Assembly (NCBI GenBank): GCA_014360825.1
Contig: JACIWT010000010.1
Span: 1 to 64,000 of the forward strand
DNA from: Chloroflexota bacterium
GTDB taxonomy: Bacteria; Chloroflexota; Anaerolineae; UBA2200; JACIWT01
DNA: 64,000 nucleotides
Direction: 5' to 3'
Shown here piece after piece: positions 1-8,310 of this stretch (its first letter is position 1; each line of letters starts with the position of its first letter). The translations under genes and the position numbers were made by a program. The notes under the pieces are model-generated. The model saw only the letters and a program-made list of their open reading frames with translations. It had not been told where the DNA came from and ran no database searches.

Positions 1-170
1 CGTTCACTCGGTGGTATCCTTTCCATGGCGTGTGGTCCTTTCTACCCTTCCGGGATGGTGATGGGTTTGTTCGCCATAGTGTACCACACGCCGTTTGATT
101 TTACAGGAGTGTACTGCCATCACCCGGAGCCTTTTGGCAAAGCAAAGGCCGTTTTGGTCTCTCCTGTCCT

Positions 171-539
171 GTGCCTAAAGAGTTTTGCCAACAGGGCAAG
201 AAGATAACTTTAGGAGGAAGATACGCCGGGGTTGGCTATCTTTTACCTGCAGGAACACCTTTCTTGGCAGCGCTGGATGGAGAGTTAAGATACGGACATG
301 TGGTGATGAATCCGGAATATGGCGGAGAAACCTTTCAAACGGTTTCTGTCCTTAACGGCCGGGACCATCTGATTTGCACCTACTTAGGAAATCCCGAATA
401 CAGGACGGGGATGGTTTCCAAAGGTGAACAGATAGGTAGGGCAGATCAAACGCTTTCTCCTTACGGAGAGGTGAACCTGCTTTTTCTTTATGAGAAGGGA
501 GGAGAGCCGGTAGAAATTACTGCCAAAGATTTTGATTAA
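171..539 (+). CDS. Possible M23-like (LytM/duplicated hybrid) domain protein, probably partial
   Basis: A 122-residue frame from a GTG. The pattern (a G-x-G-Y glycine-rich strand, 'PAGTPFLAALDGELRYG', a hydrophobic strand, then 'GMVSKGEQIGRA' and 'EVNLLFLYEKGG') resembles the β-strand core of M23 peptidase or biotinyl-like folds, but I see no clear zinc-ligand set. The same frame stays open upstream to a stop at 96-98, so the true start is unknown and the N-terminus may be damaged or frameshifted. Codons are AT-rich compared with everything after ~1180. It ends one base before the next ORF. The function call is weak. Confidence 0.35.
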   Translation: MPKEFCQQGKKITLGGRYAGVGYLLPAGTPFLAALDGELRYGHVVMNPEYGGETFQTVSVLNGRDHLICTYLGNPEYRTGMVSKGEQIGRADQTLSPYGEVNLLFLYEKGGEPVEITAKDFD

Positions 540-540
540 A

Positions 541-1371
541 ATGAAAAAGGTTGCTGTTGCTTTGTTTTTAGTTTTGGCTGTCTTTTTGATTTTGCCCCAA
601 CCGGCTGAGGCTGGGGTTTATTGTCCGGATGGTTATACCAAATGTGGACTTCAGCCTGGAGCAGGGTGTTACGGCGATGCGGGATGTGAGGAGGCCTGTT
701 GTACTGGCCCAAAACCTGCAGACTTTTGTTGTGGGGCTTCAAATTGTGGCTCTGTCCCTGCCTGGAGTTATGCCTGGGCAGTTTGTTGCAGGCAGAAATT
801 ACCAGACCGAACATCCTTTGAATTTGGTTGGGAGACGACGGACTGCAATACTGCTGACCGGTGTGATGAGGCGAGGACTCCAGCCGGAAGTTATGATGCC
901 GATGGGGATATTGCCTACGGCCTTTGTGATATTTCCCAGGGGCTTTTGAACTGCGGACGATATGGGGCGCATTATAAGAAATGCTGTCGGGTGGCTGGAG
1001 GAGCGTCGGCGGGAAACAGGTTGACAGGAGCCACGGGAATCTGTTCAAATGGAACTTGTTCTTCGGGAACCTGTGTTCGGGCAACGAGTTGTGATGCGAA
1101 TAAATGTCTTGATTATTTGCATGAGGGATGTTGGTATTTGAAAGATTGTGGGGCGCCTTCTGGGCCGACGCCAGGGTCGCTACCTCTTGCAGCCGGCGCA
1201 GGAGGTAGCGGCGCACGTGGAGCAGGCGCTGCCCGTGCCGGGGATGGCGCTGGTCACGCCGGAGGAGTCCTTGCTGAGGCAAGCGAAGAGGGAGAGCAGC
1301 CGCTGTCCCTGCGGCTGTCCGCAGGCGGGGCAGGTAGCAGGCTCGTCAGCCTGGCTGAACCCGCGCAGTAA
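541..1371 (+). CDS. Cys-rich secreted protein, 3' part chimeric
   Basis: Starts MKKVAVALFLVLAVFLIL with a clean signal peptide (cleavage likely after PAEA, around residue 28), followed by about 180 residues very rich in Cys, Gly and Thr (CC pairs, C-x2-4-C spacing), as in disulfide-stabilised surface proteins. I do not recognise the family. From about position 1150 the base composition jumps to GC-rich, and the rest of the frame simply reads antisense to fmdB (Gly/Ala/Arg-rich), so only roughly residues 1-205 look like real protein. No strong ribosome-binding site is seen. The gene is probably truncated at a junction; the native end is lost. Confidence 0.4.
   Translation: MKKVAVALFLVLAVFLILPQPAEAGVYCPDGYTKCGLQPGAGCYGDAGCEEACCTGPKPADFCCGASNCGSVPAWSYAWAVCCRQKLPDRTSFEFGWETTDCNTADRCDEARTPAGSYDADGDIAYGLCDISQGLLNCGRYGAHYKKCCRVAGGASAGNRLTGATGICSNGTCSSGTCVRATSCDANKCLDYLHEGCWYLKDCGAPSGPTPGSLPLAAGAGGSGARGAGAARAGDGAGHAGGVLAEASEEGEQPLSLRLSAGGAGSRLVSLAEPAQ
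1145..1180. other. Compositional junction (possible contig chimera or insertion edge)
   Basis: Left of here the DNA is moderately AT-rich (codons such as TTT, GGA, AGA, TGT) and encodes a Cys-rich secreted protein. Right of here it is GC-rich and genes lie on the minus strand. The plus-strand frame crosses the junction without a stop and becomes an antisense reading of fmdB, which itself ends normally at 1180. I see no integrase, att-like repeat or tRNA at the edge. Confidence 0.5.
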
Positions 1372-1419
1372 CTCGAACTTATGACCACAGTTTTGGCAGC
1401 GATATTCGTACAGTGGCAT
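1180..1419 (-). CDS. FmdB-family zinc-ribbon regulatory protein
   Basis: A 79-residue protein starting MPLYEYRCQNCGHKFE, the signature N-terminus of FmdB-type zinc ribbons. C-x2-C near residues 8-11 and C-x2-C in 'ATCPACGQP' give one four-cysteine zinc site. The C-terminus is Cys/Ser-rich (CSTCAATSCAGC), also common in this family. I chose the ATG at 1419 over an upstream GTG at 1428 because the conserved MPLYEY begins there and an AGGTG motif lies at suitable spacing. It lies 100 bp downstream of mutS2 on the same strand. The exact role of these proteins is generally unclear. Confidence 0.85.
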   Translation of the reverse strand: MPLYEYRCQNCGHKFELLRGFSQADEPATCPACGQPQGQRLLSLFACLSKDSSGVTSAIPGTGSACSTCAATSCAGCKR

Positions 1420-1519
1420 CCCTAACACCTCGATCCGGCTATATCATACGCCCACTACCGAATTCGGTCAAATGGCGCGTGGGAGTGGTCTCCAGACCAC
1501 GACCTTGCCCGCAGGCGAT

Positions 1520-3895
1520 CTATCCTACCGCCAGCGTGACCACCGTCACGCCATCGCCGCCCTCACCTTGCTCGCCGGGGCGATAGTTGCTCACCAGGGG
1601 GTGATCCCCTAACGCCTGACGAACGGCGCGGCGCAGTGCTCCCGTGCCCTTCCCGTGGACAATGGATACCTCGGACATCCCGGCCAGGTAGGCGTCGTTC
1701 AGGTATTTGTCCAGTTCGATCAGCGCATCTTCCACCCGCGCGCCACGCAGATGAAGTTGCCGGGGGACCAGCGTGGACGGGGTCGGCAGGCGGGTTCGGG
1801 AGCGAGCCTTTGCTTGGGAGACCTCAGGGCGGCTGCGGAATTCGAGAGTCGCCGGGTCCGCCCGCACGCGAAAATTGCCCACCTGTATTTCGGCTCCCTC
1901 CTCGTCCAAGGCAACGATTTCACCCTCCAGATTCAGATGTGAGACCCACACCCGATCTCCCACGCGCAGATCACTGGTCACCCGACTCACGGGCTGCGGT
2001 GCGCTGGCGACCTTCACTTGCTCCAAACGCCGTTCTGCCTGGGCGATCCACTCTGCGGTGATGGACTGGGTCTCCATCGCTGCCCGCAGGGTGCGCAATT
2101 CGGCGCGAATGCGCTGGAGTTCTTCGCGGGCTTCGGCCAGCAATTCCTGGCGCTCCGATTCGATCTCGGCCAGACGGCGTGCTAATTCACGCTCTTGCTC
2201 CTGGATGCGGGCCAGGGCGGCGGCAGCCTCCCGTCGGGCGCGCGCGGTCTCCTCTCGCGCCGTGCGGATGTCATCCAGGAGACGATCCGCCTCCTGGTCG
2301 CCGTCAGAGACCCAGGTCCTGGCTCGCTCGATGATCTCCGCGCTCAACCCCAGCCGCGAGGCGATGGCCAGCGCGTTGCTCCGGCCCGGCAGGCCGATGG
2401 TCAGTTCATACGTGGGCGAGAGCGTCTCCAAGTCAAACTCCACCGATGCGTTCTGCACCCGCGGCGTGGAGTGGGCGTAGAGTTTGAGTTGCGGATAATG
2501 GGTCGCTACCATTGCCGGGATGCGCCGGTCGAGCAGCGTGGAGAGGATGGCCCGCGCCAGAGCCGAGCCCTCCACCGGATCGGTGCCAGCGCCCAATTCA
2601 TCCAGCAGGACGAGGGAACGCTCATTCGCCTTGGCGAGGATATCAATGATGTTGGTCAGGTGCGACGAGAAAGTGGACAGGCTCTGTTCGATGCTCTGCT
2701 CATCGCCGATGTCGGCGTAGAGGCCATCGAACACAGCCAGCGCCGAACCCTCGCTGGCCGGGATGTGCAGGCCCGCCTGAGCCATCGCTGCCAGAAGGCC
2801 CACCGTTTTCAGGGTTACGGTCTTCCCGCCCGTATTGGGTCCGGTGATGACCAGGATGTCGAAATCGCCGCCCAGCCAAACATCTATGGGCACCACGGTC
2901 TCCGGGGGCAGTAGCGGATGCCGGGCCCGCACCAGGTCCACAATCGTGCTTGGATGATGGCGCCGCGCCTCGCGCTCCCGATGCAGGCGGGTGGCAGTCG
3001 GTTCGATCAGGTCCACCAGTTCGGGCGCTACACACTTCAGTTGGTAACTGTACTTCGCCTTGGCGAAGGCCAGGTCCAGTGCAGCCAGGGCGTCTACAGT
3101 GGCGATGATGGCCTCGCCTGCCTCAGCCACCTGCGCGGTCAACTCAGAGAGGATGCGGCGGATTTCTTGCTCCTCGTCCAGTTGCAGTTTGCGCCACTGG
3201 TTGCCCAGTTCCAGCGTGGCCAGCGGTTCGATGAAGAGCGTAGCGCCGCTGGCGGATTGGTCGTGCACTAAGCCGCGGATGCGACCTTTGAAGTCGGCCT
3301 TGAGGGGGATGACGTAGCGCCCCTCGCGCTGGGTTACGATGGCTTCCTGGAGATAGGCGGCGTTCCTGGGGTCGTTGACGATGCGGTTCAGCCGCTCCAA
3401 CAGCCTGGCGTGGGTGGTAGCCAGGTCGCGGCGGATGCGGGCCAGAGCGGGACTGGCGCTATCCAGCACCTCGCCCCGGTCGTTGAGGACCCGCTCGATG
3501 CTGGCTACCAGTTCGGGGCACTCCTGAATGCCCTCCGCTGTTTGAGCCAATAGGGGGAATTCCGCAGCCAGCCGGCTGATGGCGCGACGCAACACCCGTC
3601 CGCTGGTCAGTGTGCCGCGGATGTCCAAGAGTTCACCCGGCTCCAGGACACGTCCCAGGCGGGCCTGGTGCACCAAAGGGCGCACATCCCTGGCCCCGCC
3701 CACCGAGGCATCGCTCTTGAGGTCCAGGAAAGCGCGGGCCTCGCTGGTCTCTTGCTGTCGCCGCCGCACTTCGGCGATGTCCGAAGAAGGGCGCAGCGCC
3801 AGCGCCAGTTCGCGGCCAGCAGAGAAGTCCGTGTATCCAGCCAGCCGCTCGATGATCTTGGGATATTCGAGTGTTTCGAGGTATTTGTCGTCCAT
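1520..3895 (-). CDS. mutS2: Endonuclease MutS2 (recombination suppressor / ribosome-collision factor family)
   Basis: A 791-residue protein of normal MutS2 length. It has a MutS core/lever region (about residues 1-310), an ABC-type ATPase with P-loop GPNTGGKT near residues 352-359 and a DELGAGTDPVEG Walker B/signature block, a long Arg/Glu/Ala-rich coiled coil (about 520-640), a KOW-like segment (RVGDRVWVSHLNLEGEIVAL), and a C-terminal Smr nuclease domain (LHLRGARVEDAL, VHGKGTGALR). It lacks the mismatch-recognition domain of MutS1. Start at 3895 (MDDKYLETLEYPKI) is favoured by an AAGGA site; the longer frame to 3979 would add an atypical tail. MutS2 acts on branched DNA and, in some bacteria, on stalled ribosomes. 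Confidence 0.95.
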   Translation of the reverse strand: MDDKYLETLEYPKIIERLAGYTDFSAGRELALALRPSSDIAEVRRRQQETSEARAFLDLKSDASVGGARDVRPLVHQARLGRVLEPGELLDIRGTLTSGRVLRRAISRLAAEFPLLAQTAEGIQECPELVASIERVLNDRGEVLDSASPALARIRRDLATTHARLLERLNRIVNDPRNAAYLQEAIVTQREGRYVIPLKADFKGRIRGLVHDQSASGATLFIEPLATLELGNQWRKLQLDEEQEIRRILSELTAQVAEAGEAIIATVDALAALDLAFAKAKYSYQLKCVAPELVDLIEPTATRLHREREARRHHPSTIVDLVRARHPLLPPETVVPIDVWLGGDFDILVITGPNTGGKTVTLKTVGLLAAMAQAGLHIPASEGSALAVFDGLYADIGDEQSIEQSLSTFSSHLTNIIDILAKANERSLVLLDELGAGTDPVEGSALARAILSTLLDRRIPAMVATHYPQLKLYAHSTPRVQNASVEFDLETLSPTYELTIGLPGRSNALAIASRLGLSAEIIERARTWVSDGDQEADRLLDDIRTAREETARARREAAAALARIQEQERELARRLAEIESERQELLAEAREELQRIRAELRTLRAAMETQSITAEWIAQAERRLEQVKVASAPQPVSRVTSDLRVGDRVWVSHLNLEGEIVALDEEGAEIQVGNFRVRADPATLEFRSRPEVSQAKARSRTRLPTPSTLVPRQLHLRGARVEDALIELDKYLNDAYLAGMSEVSIVHGKGTGALRRAVRQALGDHPLVSNYRPGEQGEGGDGVTVVTLAVG

Positions 3896-3972
3896 CAGTC
3901 CTTTGTAATGCAAAGTATAGCGCAGCGGGGGGAGGGGACAAAATTGGATCCAAATAGCAATAATAGAGAAAC

Positions 3973-4000
3973 TTGACAATTCACAAGATTGTGGTATAAT
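3973..4000 (+). promoter_or_regulatory. Strong sigma-70-type promoter for the LacI regulator
   Basis: TTGACA at 3973-3978 and TATAAT at 3995-4000 with a 16-bp spacer; a TG one base before the -10 makes it an extended -10 promoter. It lies between divergent mutS2 and the LacI-family gene and immediately precedes the first operator. Confidence 0.85.
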
Positions 4001-4009
4001 TATTTTAGT

Positions 4010-4021
4010 TTAAACGATTAA
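4010..4021. promoter_or_regulatory. LacI-family operator, copy 1
   Basis: TTAAACGATTAA, one mismatch from the perfect palindrome at 4066-4077, with the central CG typical of LacI/GalR operators. It covers the expected transcription start of the promoter at 3973-4000. Confidence 0.65.
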
Positions 4022-4065
4022 GTTCTCTGGCCCCGGGAAAACGGGGGTATTTATTGGCTTTGTTA

Positions 4066-4077
4066 TTAAACGTTTAA
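4066..4077. promoter_or_regulatory. LacI-family operator, copy 2 (perfect palindrome)
   Basis: TTAAACGTTTAA, a perfect 12-bp inverted repeat with central CG, 56 bp downstream of copy 1 and just before the ribosome-binding site of the regulator gene. Together the two sites suggest autoregulation, possibly with looping. Confidence 0.7.
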
Positions 4078-4098
4078 CCTGAAGGGGAGAAAGAGTAC

Positions 4099-5127
4099 GT
4101 GGCTACGATCAAGGATGTCGCCAGGCGGGCAGAAGTCTCTATTGCCACTGTTTCCTACGTTCTTAACGGCCGCGAGTCTGTCAGCCAGAGCACCCGTGAA
4201 CGCGTGCTGCAGGCCGTCCGCGAATTAGGGTACCGCCCCAACGTCCTTGCTCAAGGCCTCCAGGCCGGCGAAAGCCGCATGATTGGCTACTCTTGGAACC
4301 CCGCTCCACCAGATCAGTTCAACCCCATTCTCGACAAATTCCTGCAAAGCATGATCGAAACAGCCGAGAAGGCTGGCTACCACATCCTGCCCTTCCCTTG
4401 CCCGCCGGACCACGCCCAGGTCGAGGCCTACGAAGCATTGATCGCCACCAACCGCGTGGATGGCTTTGTCCTTTCCAGCACCAATCTGAACGACCAACGC
4501 ATCGCCTATTTGATGGAAATTGGCTTTCCCTTTGTTGCCTTCGGGCGGGCCAATCCGGACTGGGATTTCGCCTATGTGGATGTGGATAACCAAGGTGGTG
4601 TCCGAGAGGCCATCGAGCATTTGCTGGCCTTGGGACACCGCCGTATCGGCCTTATCGCCTGGCCGGAAGACTCGCTAACTGGCACCCTCCGCCTACAGGG
4701 CTACCTGGAGGCGATGGCCAGCGCCGGGATCTCGGTTGATCCAGCCTGGATCGTGCGCACTGAGCACACTGTCACTGCTGGTCAGCAAGCAGCAGGGCAA
4801 CTCCTGGACTTGCCAGCTGATCGCCGCCCCACTGCCATTATGGCCGTGAGCGATTTCATGGCCATCGGGGCCATGAACGCCATTCAGAACCGCGGCCTCG
4901 GTGTGGGCCGGGATGTGGCCATCATCGGCTTTGACGACGCGCCTTTAGTGCAGTACTTGCGCCCGCCCCTGACTTCGGTACGCCAACCAATCGTGGAGGC
5001 GGGCCAGCGCATTATGGACATGCTTATCCGACTCATCCGGGAGGAACCATTGGTGGAGAGGCACGTACTCCTGACCCCGAGTCTGATCATACGAGAATCC
5101 AGTGGTGGCCCAGTTATATATGAGTGA
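4099..5127 (+). CDS. LacI/GalR-family transcriptional regulator of the disaccharide locus
   Basis: 342 residues. The N-terminal LacI helix-turn-helix is textbook (TIKDVARRAEVSIATVSYVL, then the hinge RPNVLAQGLQ), followed by a periplasmic-binding-like sugar-sensing domain (GFDDAPLVQYLRPPLTSVRQP near the C-terminus). GTG start at 4099 follows a GGGGAGAAAG site. The two operators in its leader and the adjoining GH65 phosphorylase, phosphoglucomutase and ABC genes indicate local control of disaccharide uptake and phosphorolysis. The effector sugar cannot be read from sequence. Confidence 0.93.
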   Translation: MATIKDVARRAEVSIATVSYVLNGRESVSQSTRERVLQAVRELGYRPNVLAQGLQAGESRMIGYSWNPAPPDQFNPILDKFLQSMIETAEKAGYHILPFPCPPDHAQVEAYEALIATNRVDGFVLSSTNLNDQRIAYLMEIGFPFVAFGRANPDWDFAYVDVDNQGGVREAIEHLLALGHRRIGLIAWPEDSLTGTLRLQGYLEAMASAGISVDPAWIVRTEHTVTAGQQAAGQLLDLPADRRPTAIMAVSDFMAIGAMNAIQNRGLGVGRDVAIIGFDDAPLVQYLRPPLTSVRQPIVEAGQRIMDMLIRLIREEPLVERHVLLTPSLIIRESSGGPVIYE

Positions 5128-5151
5128 TCTAATTCCACGAACAGGTGGATT

Positions 5152-7302
5152 ATGGACACCTGGCGAATTATCGAAAACAAATTCGATCCTCAGCAGCTTC
5201 ATCACAAAGAAACCCTGTTCACATTAGGCAACGGCTATGCCGGCACCCGCGGCGCGTTTGAGGAGGGCTATCCCGGCGCTTGGCCCACCACCCTCGTCCA
5301 CGGGGTCTTTGATGACCTCCCGCTTTTCCACACCGAGTTGGTCAATTGTCCCAACTGGCTGCCGTTCATCCTATTGGTGGAAGGTGAGCGCTTTGGATTA
5401 GACCGAGGCCGGATATTGGCTTATGAACGCATCTTAGACCTGGGCCATGGCGTGCTTACCCGGTGGGTGCGCTGGCAAAGTCCTGCCGGCCACATGGTAG
5501 ATCTGGTCATCGAGCGGTTCATGAGCCTAGCCGATGAACATGCTTTGGCCATCCGCTACCAGGTCACCCCGCGGGACTTCCGGGGCCTTCTGGAATTCCA
5601 CACTGGGCTCAGCGGCTGCGTGGACAATCAGGGCGTGGTGCACTGGGACCACCTGGACCAAGGGGCTAGCCCAAGGGCAATATGGTTGCATAGCCGCACC
5701 CGCCACACGGGGATCGAGTTGTGTTTGGCCGCCAGTCTGAACATTGTGGGGGCTGACTCTCCAGAATTTGAGGGCCAGAATTGTGAATATCATCCAACCC
5801 TCACTGCCTTGTGTCAAGTAGCGTCAGGCCAGACCATCACTGCTGAGAAACGGGTAGTTCTCTACACCTCGCGGGAGACAGCCGATGTGCGACAAGAGGC
5901 CCTGGCCCACCTGGATCAATTACCAAGTTATGAAGCCTTACGCGTGGCCCACGAGGCGGCATGGGAGAAAACCTGGACCGATTGCGACATCGTCATCGAG
6001 GGCGATGAAGACGCCCAGCGAGCCGTCCGTTACAACCTCTTTCAACTTCTGGCGGCCGTTCCCCGCCAGGACGGCCGAGTCAGTATTCCGGCCAAGACCT
6101 TATCTGGCTATGGTTATAAGGGTCATGTTTTCTGGGATACCGAGATCTTTATGCTGCCTTTTTTCACTTTTACCCAGCCGGCCCTGGCCCGTAATCTCTT
6201 GATGTACCGCTATCATACTCTCCCTGGGGCGCGGCGCAAAGCCAAGAATGCTGGCTTCGAGGGGGCTATCTTCGCCTGGGAGAGCGCAGCCACCGGCGAC
6301 GAAGTAACCCCTCGCTGGGCCATCGGGCCGACCCAGGATCCGGTGCGCATCTGGTGTGGCGACATCGAACTCCACATTAACGCCGACGTGGCCTATGCCG
6401 TGTGGCAATATTGGCAGGCTACCGGAGACGACGAATTCATGGTCCATTATGGGGCCGAGATCATCCTCGATACGGCCGTCTTCTGGGGCAGTCGTGCCGA
6501 GTGGAATCAGGAACGGGGCTCTTACGAATTCAACGATGTCATTGGCCCGGACGAAAATCACGAGCATGTGAACAACTCGGTCTTCACCAACTGCATGGCA
6601 CAGTGGCACCTGAAGACTGCGCTGGAGACCTTAATGTGGTTGCGCCAGCATTCTCCAGAAAAGGCTATGGAACTCACCGCCCAGCTGGATTTGTGCCCAA
6701 AGCGGCTTGCCCATTGGGCTGACGTCATTAGCCGTCTCTATATTAGCCATGACCATGAAACCGGACTCATGGAACAATTCGATGGCTTTTTCGATTTGGA
6801 AGACCCAGATCTGAGGAGCCTGGAGCCGCGCACTCGCTCTGTACAATCTTTGCTGGGCGTGGAGAGGACACAGCAGGTACAGGTGATCAAACAGCCTGAT
6901 GTGCTAATGCTCCTTTACCTGCTAGGTGACCACTACGACTATCAGACCAAGCAGGTCAACTGGGATTACTATGTCCCTCGCACCGACCAGACGTATGGTT
7001 CATCGCTTTCACCGAGCATCCACGCCATCTTGGCCTGCGAGTTGGGTCAGTTAGAAACTGCCTACGAATTTTTCATGGAGGCGGCTTTGATGGACCTGGA
7101 AGGCTTACGAGGCAATACCCAGGATGGTATCCATGGGGGCTCAGCAGGAGGAACGTGGCAGGCAGTGGTCTTTGGCTTCGGCGGCGTGCACCTGGCTGAA
7201 GAGGGGCTGACGGCTACCCCCCGGCTGCCGCAAGGCTGGCGAAGGCTCCGCTTCCGACTTCAGCACCGAGGTCGGTGGCACGAGTTTGATTTTCGACAAT
7301 GA
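5152..7302 (+). CDS. Glycoside hydrolase family 65 disaccharide phosphorylase
   Basis: 716 residues, slightly shorter than the usual 750-790. It has the N-terminal β-sandwich ('TLFTLGNGYAGTRG') and an (α/α)6 barrel with the general acid in 'GPDENHEHVNNS' (Glu about 468). The phosphate-site signatures KQPDV and SSLSPSIHA are present. GH65 enzymes split α-glucosyl disaccharides (maltose, trehalose, kojibiose, nigerose) with phosphate to give β-glucose-1-phosphate and glucose, and the next gene is the matching β-phosphoglucomutase. No signal peptide, so cytosolic. Substrate specificity is not deducible here. It starts 24 bp after the regulator with an AGGTGG site, so an operon is likely. Confidence 0.92.
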   Translation: MDTWRIIENKFDPQQLHHKETLFTLGNGYAGTRGAFEEGYPGAWPTTLVHGVFDDLPLFHTELVNCPNWLPFILLVEGERFGLDRGRILAYERILDLGHGVLTRWVRWQSPAGHMVDLVIERFMSLADEHALAIRYQVTPRDFRGLLEFHTGLSGCVDNQGVVHWDHLDQGASPRAIWLHSRTRHTGIELCLAASLNIVGADSPEFEGQNCEYHPTLTALCQVASGQTITAEKRVVLYTSRETADVRQEALAHLDQLPSYEALRVAHEAAWEKTWTDCDIVIEGDEDAQRAVRYNLFQLLAAVPRQDGRVSIPAKTLSGYGYKGHVFWDTEIFMLPFFTFTQPALARNLLMYRYHTLPGARRKAKNAGFEGAIFAWESAATGDEVTPRWAIGPTQDPVRIWCGDIELHINADVAYAVWQYWQATGDDEFMVHYGAEIILDTAVFWGSRAEWNQERGSYEFNDVIGPDENHEHVNNSVFTNCMAQWHLKTALETLMWLRQHSPEKAMELTAQLDLCPKRLAHWADVISRLYISHDHETGLMEQFDGFFDLEDPDLRSLEPRTRSVQSLLGVERTQQVQVIKQPDVLMLLYLLGDHYDYQTKQVNWDYYVPRTDQTYGSSLSPSIHAILACELGQLETAYEFFMEAALMDLEGLRGNTQDGIHGGSAGGTWQAVVFGFGGVHLAEEGLTATPRLPQGWRRLRFRLQHRGRWHEFDFRQ

Positions 7303-7326
7303 GGACACCCCAGGGAATGGGAAAGA

Positions 7327-8013
7327 ATGGACATCAGAGGCGTTATCTTTGATCTGGATGGCGTGTTGACTGACACGGCGGAGTATCACTATCGGGCCTG
7401 GCAGCGTCTGGCTGATGAAGAGGGCATTCCCTTCACCCGCGAGGACAATGAAGCCCTCCGAGGGATATCGCGGCGGGAGTCGCTGGAACTGCTATTGAGG
7501 GGCCGGCCAGTGACCGAAGAACAGGTCCAGGCTCTGATGGAGCGCAAGAACCAGTACTATCGCCAGATGATCAAGCAGATAACACCGGCAGACCTTCTGC
7601 CAGGTGTGGCTGATTTGTTGAAGGAACTAAAGACCTCTGGCATCAAGGTAGCCATCGCCTCAGCCAGTAAAAATGCTCGCGATGTCATCGAGCAACTGGG
7701 CATCGCTGGTCAGGTGGACGCCATCTCCGATGGCTACAGCGTAACGCAGACCAAACCAGCCCCGAACTTGTTTCTCCATGCAGCGCAACAACTGGGGCTA
7801 CCACCGTCACAGTGCCTCGTGGTTGAAGACGCAACCTCTGGGGTGGAGGCGGCCAAAACAGCCGGTATGTGGGTGGTAGGGTTGGGACCGGTCACACGCG
7901 TGGGCCGCGCTGATGTGATCTTCCCCAGCCTGATTGGCCTCCAATGGCAGAATATTCTAGAAGCATTGGAACATAGACGGAGTGAATACTTTAGCCCGAC
8001 CACTGAAAACTAA
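7327..8013 (+). CDS. pgmB: β-phosphoglucomutase (HAD superfamily)
   Basis: 228 residues. HAD motif I is FDLDGVLTDTAEYH (nucleophile and acid Asp near residues 8 and 10), the cap has the family's 'H-x-x-A-W' segment and 'GISRRESLELLL', motif II is 'IASASKN', and motifs III/IV are K-x18-30-EDATSGVEAAK. It converts the β-glucose-1-phosphate released by the adjacent GH65 phosphorylase to glucose-6-phosphate. The pairing with GH65 supports pgmB over a generic HAD hydrolase. It starts 24 bp downstream of the phosphorylase gene. Confidence 0.92.
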   Translation: MDIRGVIFDLDGVLTDTAEYHYRAWQRLADEEGIPFTREDNEALRGISRRESLELLLRGRPVTEEQVQALMERKNQYYRQMIKQITPADLLPGVADLLKELKTSGIKVAIASASKNARDVIEQLGIAGQVDAISDGYSVTQTKPAPNLFLHAAQQLGLPPSQCLVVEDATSGVEAAKTAGMWVVGLGPVTRVGRADVIFPSLIGLQWQNILEALEHRRSEYFSPTTEN

Positions 8014-8034
8014 CTTAACAGTCCTAAGAAAGTT

Positions 8035-8079
8035 GGAGAGCCACCTAAGCGTCTTTCGCCGGACTCTCGGTGGCTCTCC
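8035..8079 (+). terminator. Stem-loop after pgmB
   Basis: Perfect 11-bp stem GGAGAGCCACC / GGTGGCTCTCC with a 23-nt loop, 21 bp after the pgmB stop. No U-tract follows, so it may be a processing or stabilising hairpin rather than an intrinsic terminator. The rest of 8080-8235 shows nothing I can identify. Confidence 0.5.
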
Positions 8080-8235
8080 CAAGCACCCCCGTCGCGCAGG
8101 GCCTTGTCTAGGGACAGGCATAGTTTGCCCCGGGACGGCCTATGGTGCTACCTAATTGTAGTCACTTTCCTCCATCGAGGCAAAAAGCCATTGCATTTGG
8201 AAAAGTGGTGGCCAGTTGCGCAGCGGGATGATCAC

Positions 8236-8250
8236 AAAGGAGGTGATACC
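8236..8250 (+). promoter_or_regulatory. Stand-alone extended anti-Shine-Dalgarno complement in the 5' leader
   Basis: AAAGGAGGTGATACC matches the complement of the 16S rRNA 3' end over about 12 bases, yet lies about 60 nt before the gene start, which has its own GGAGGAG site. A near-identical element occurs at 14057-14073 before the second transporter lipoprotein. It could be the site of a leader ORF or a standby/30S-loading site. Confidence 0.5.
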
Positions 8251-8310
8251 TGAACCGAAACGAATTTTGAGATCAGATGGTGAAGCAACCACACAACAAG
8301 GAGGAGTAAG

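Noticed and set aside
25-207. 60-residue ORF at the left edge
   Set aside because: No start signal or recognisable sequence; it overlaps the better-supported frame at 171.
536-1282. Minus-strand frame of 248 residues across the first segment
   Set aside because: It is antisense to the Cys-rich secreted ORF, which has a good signal peptide; the product is His/Arg/Gln-rich, with no domain and no ribosome-binding site.
1485-1500. Small hairpin between mutS2 and fmdB as a terminator
   Set aside because: Stem of only 6 bp with a 4-nt loop and no T-run on the minus strand.
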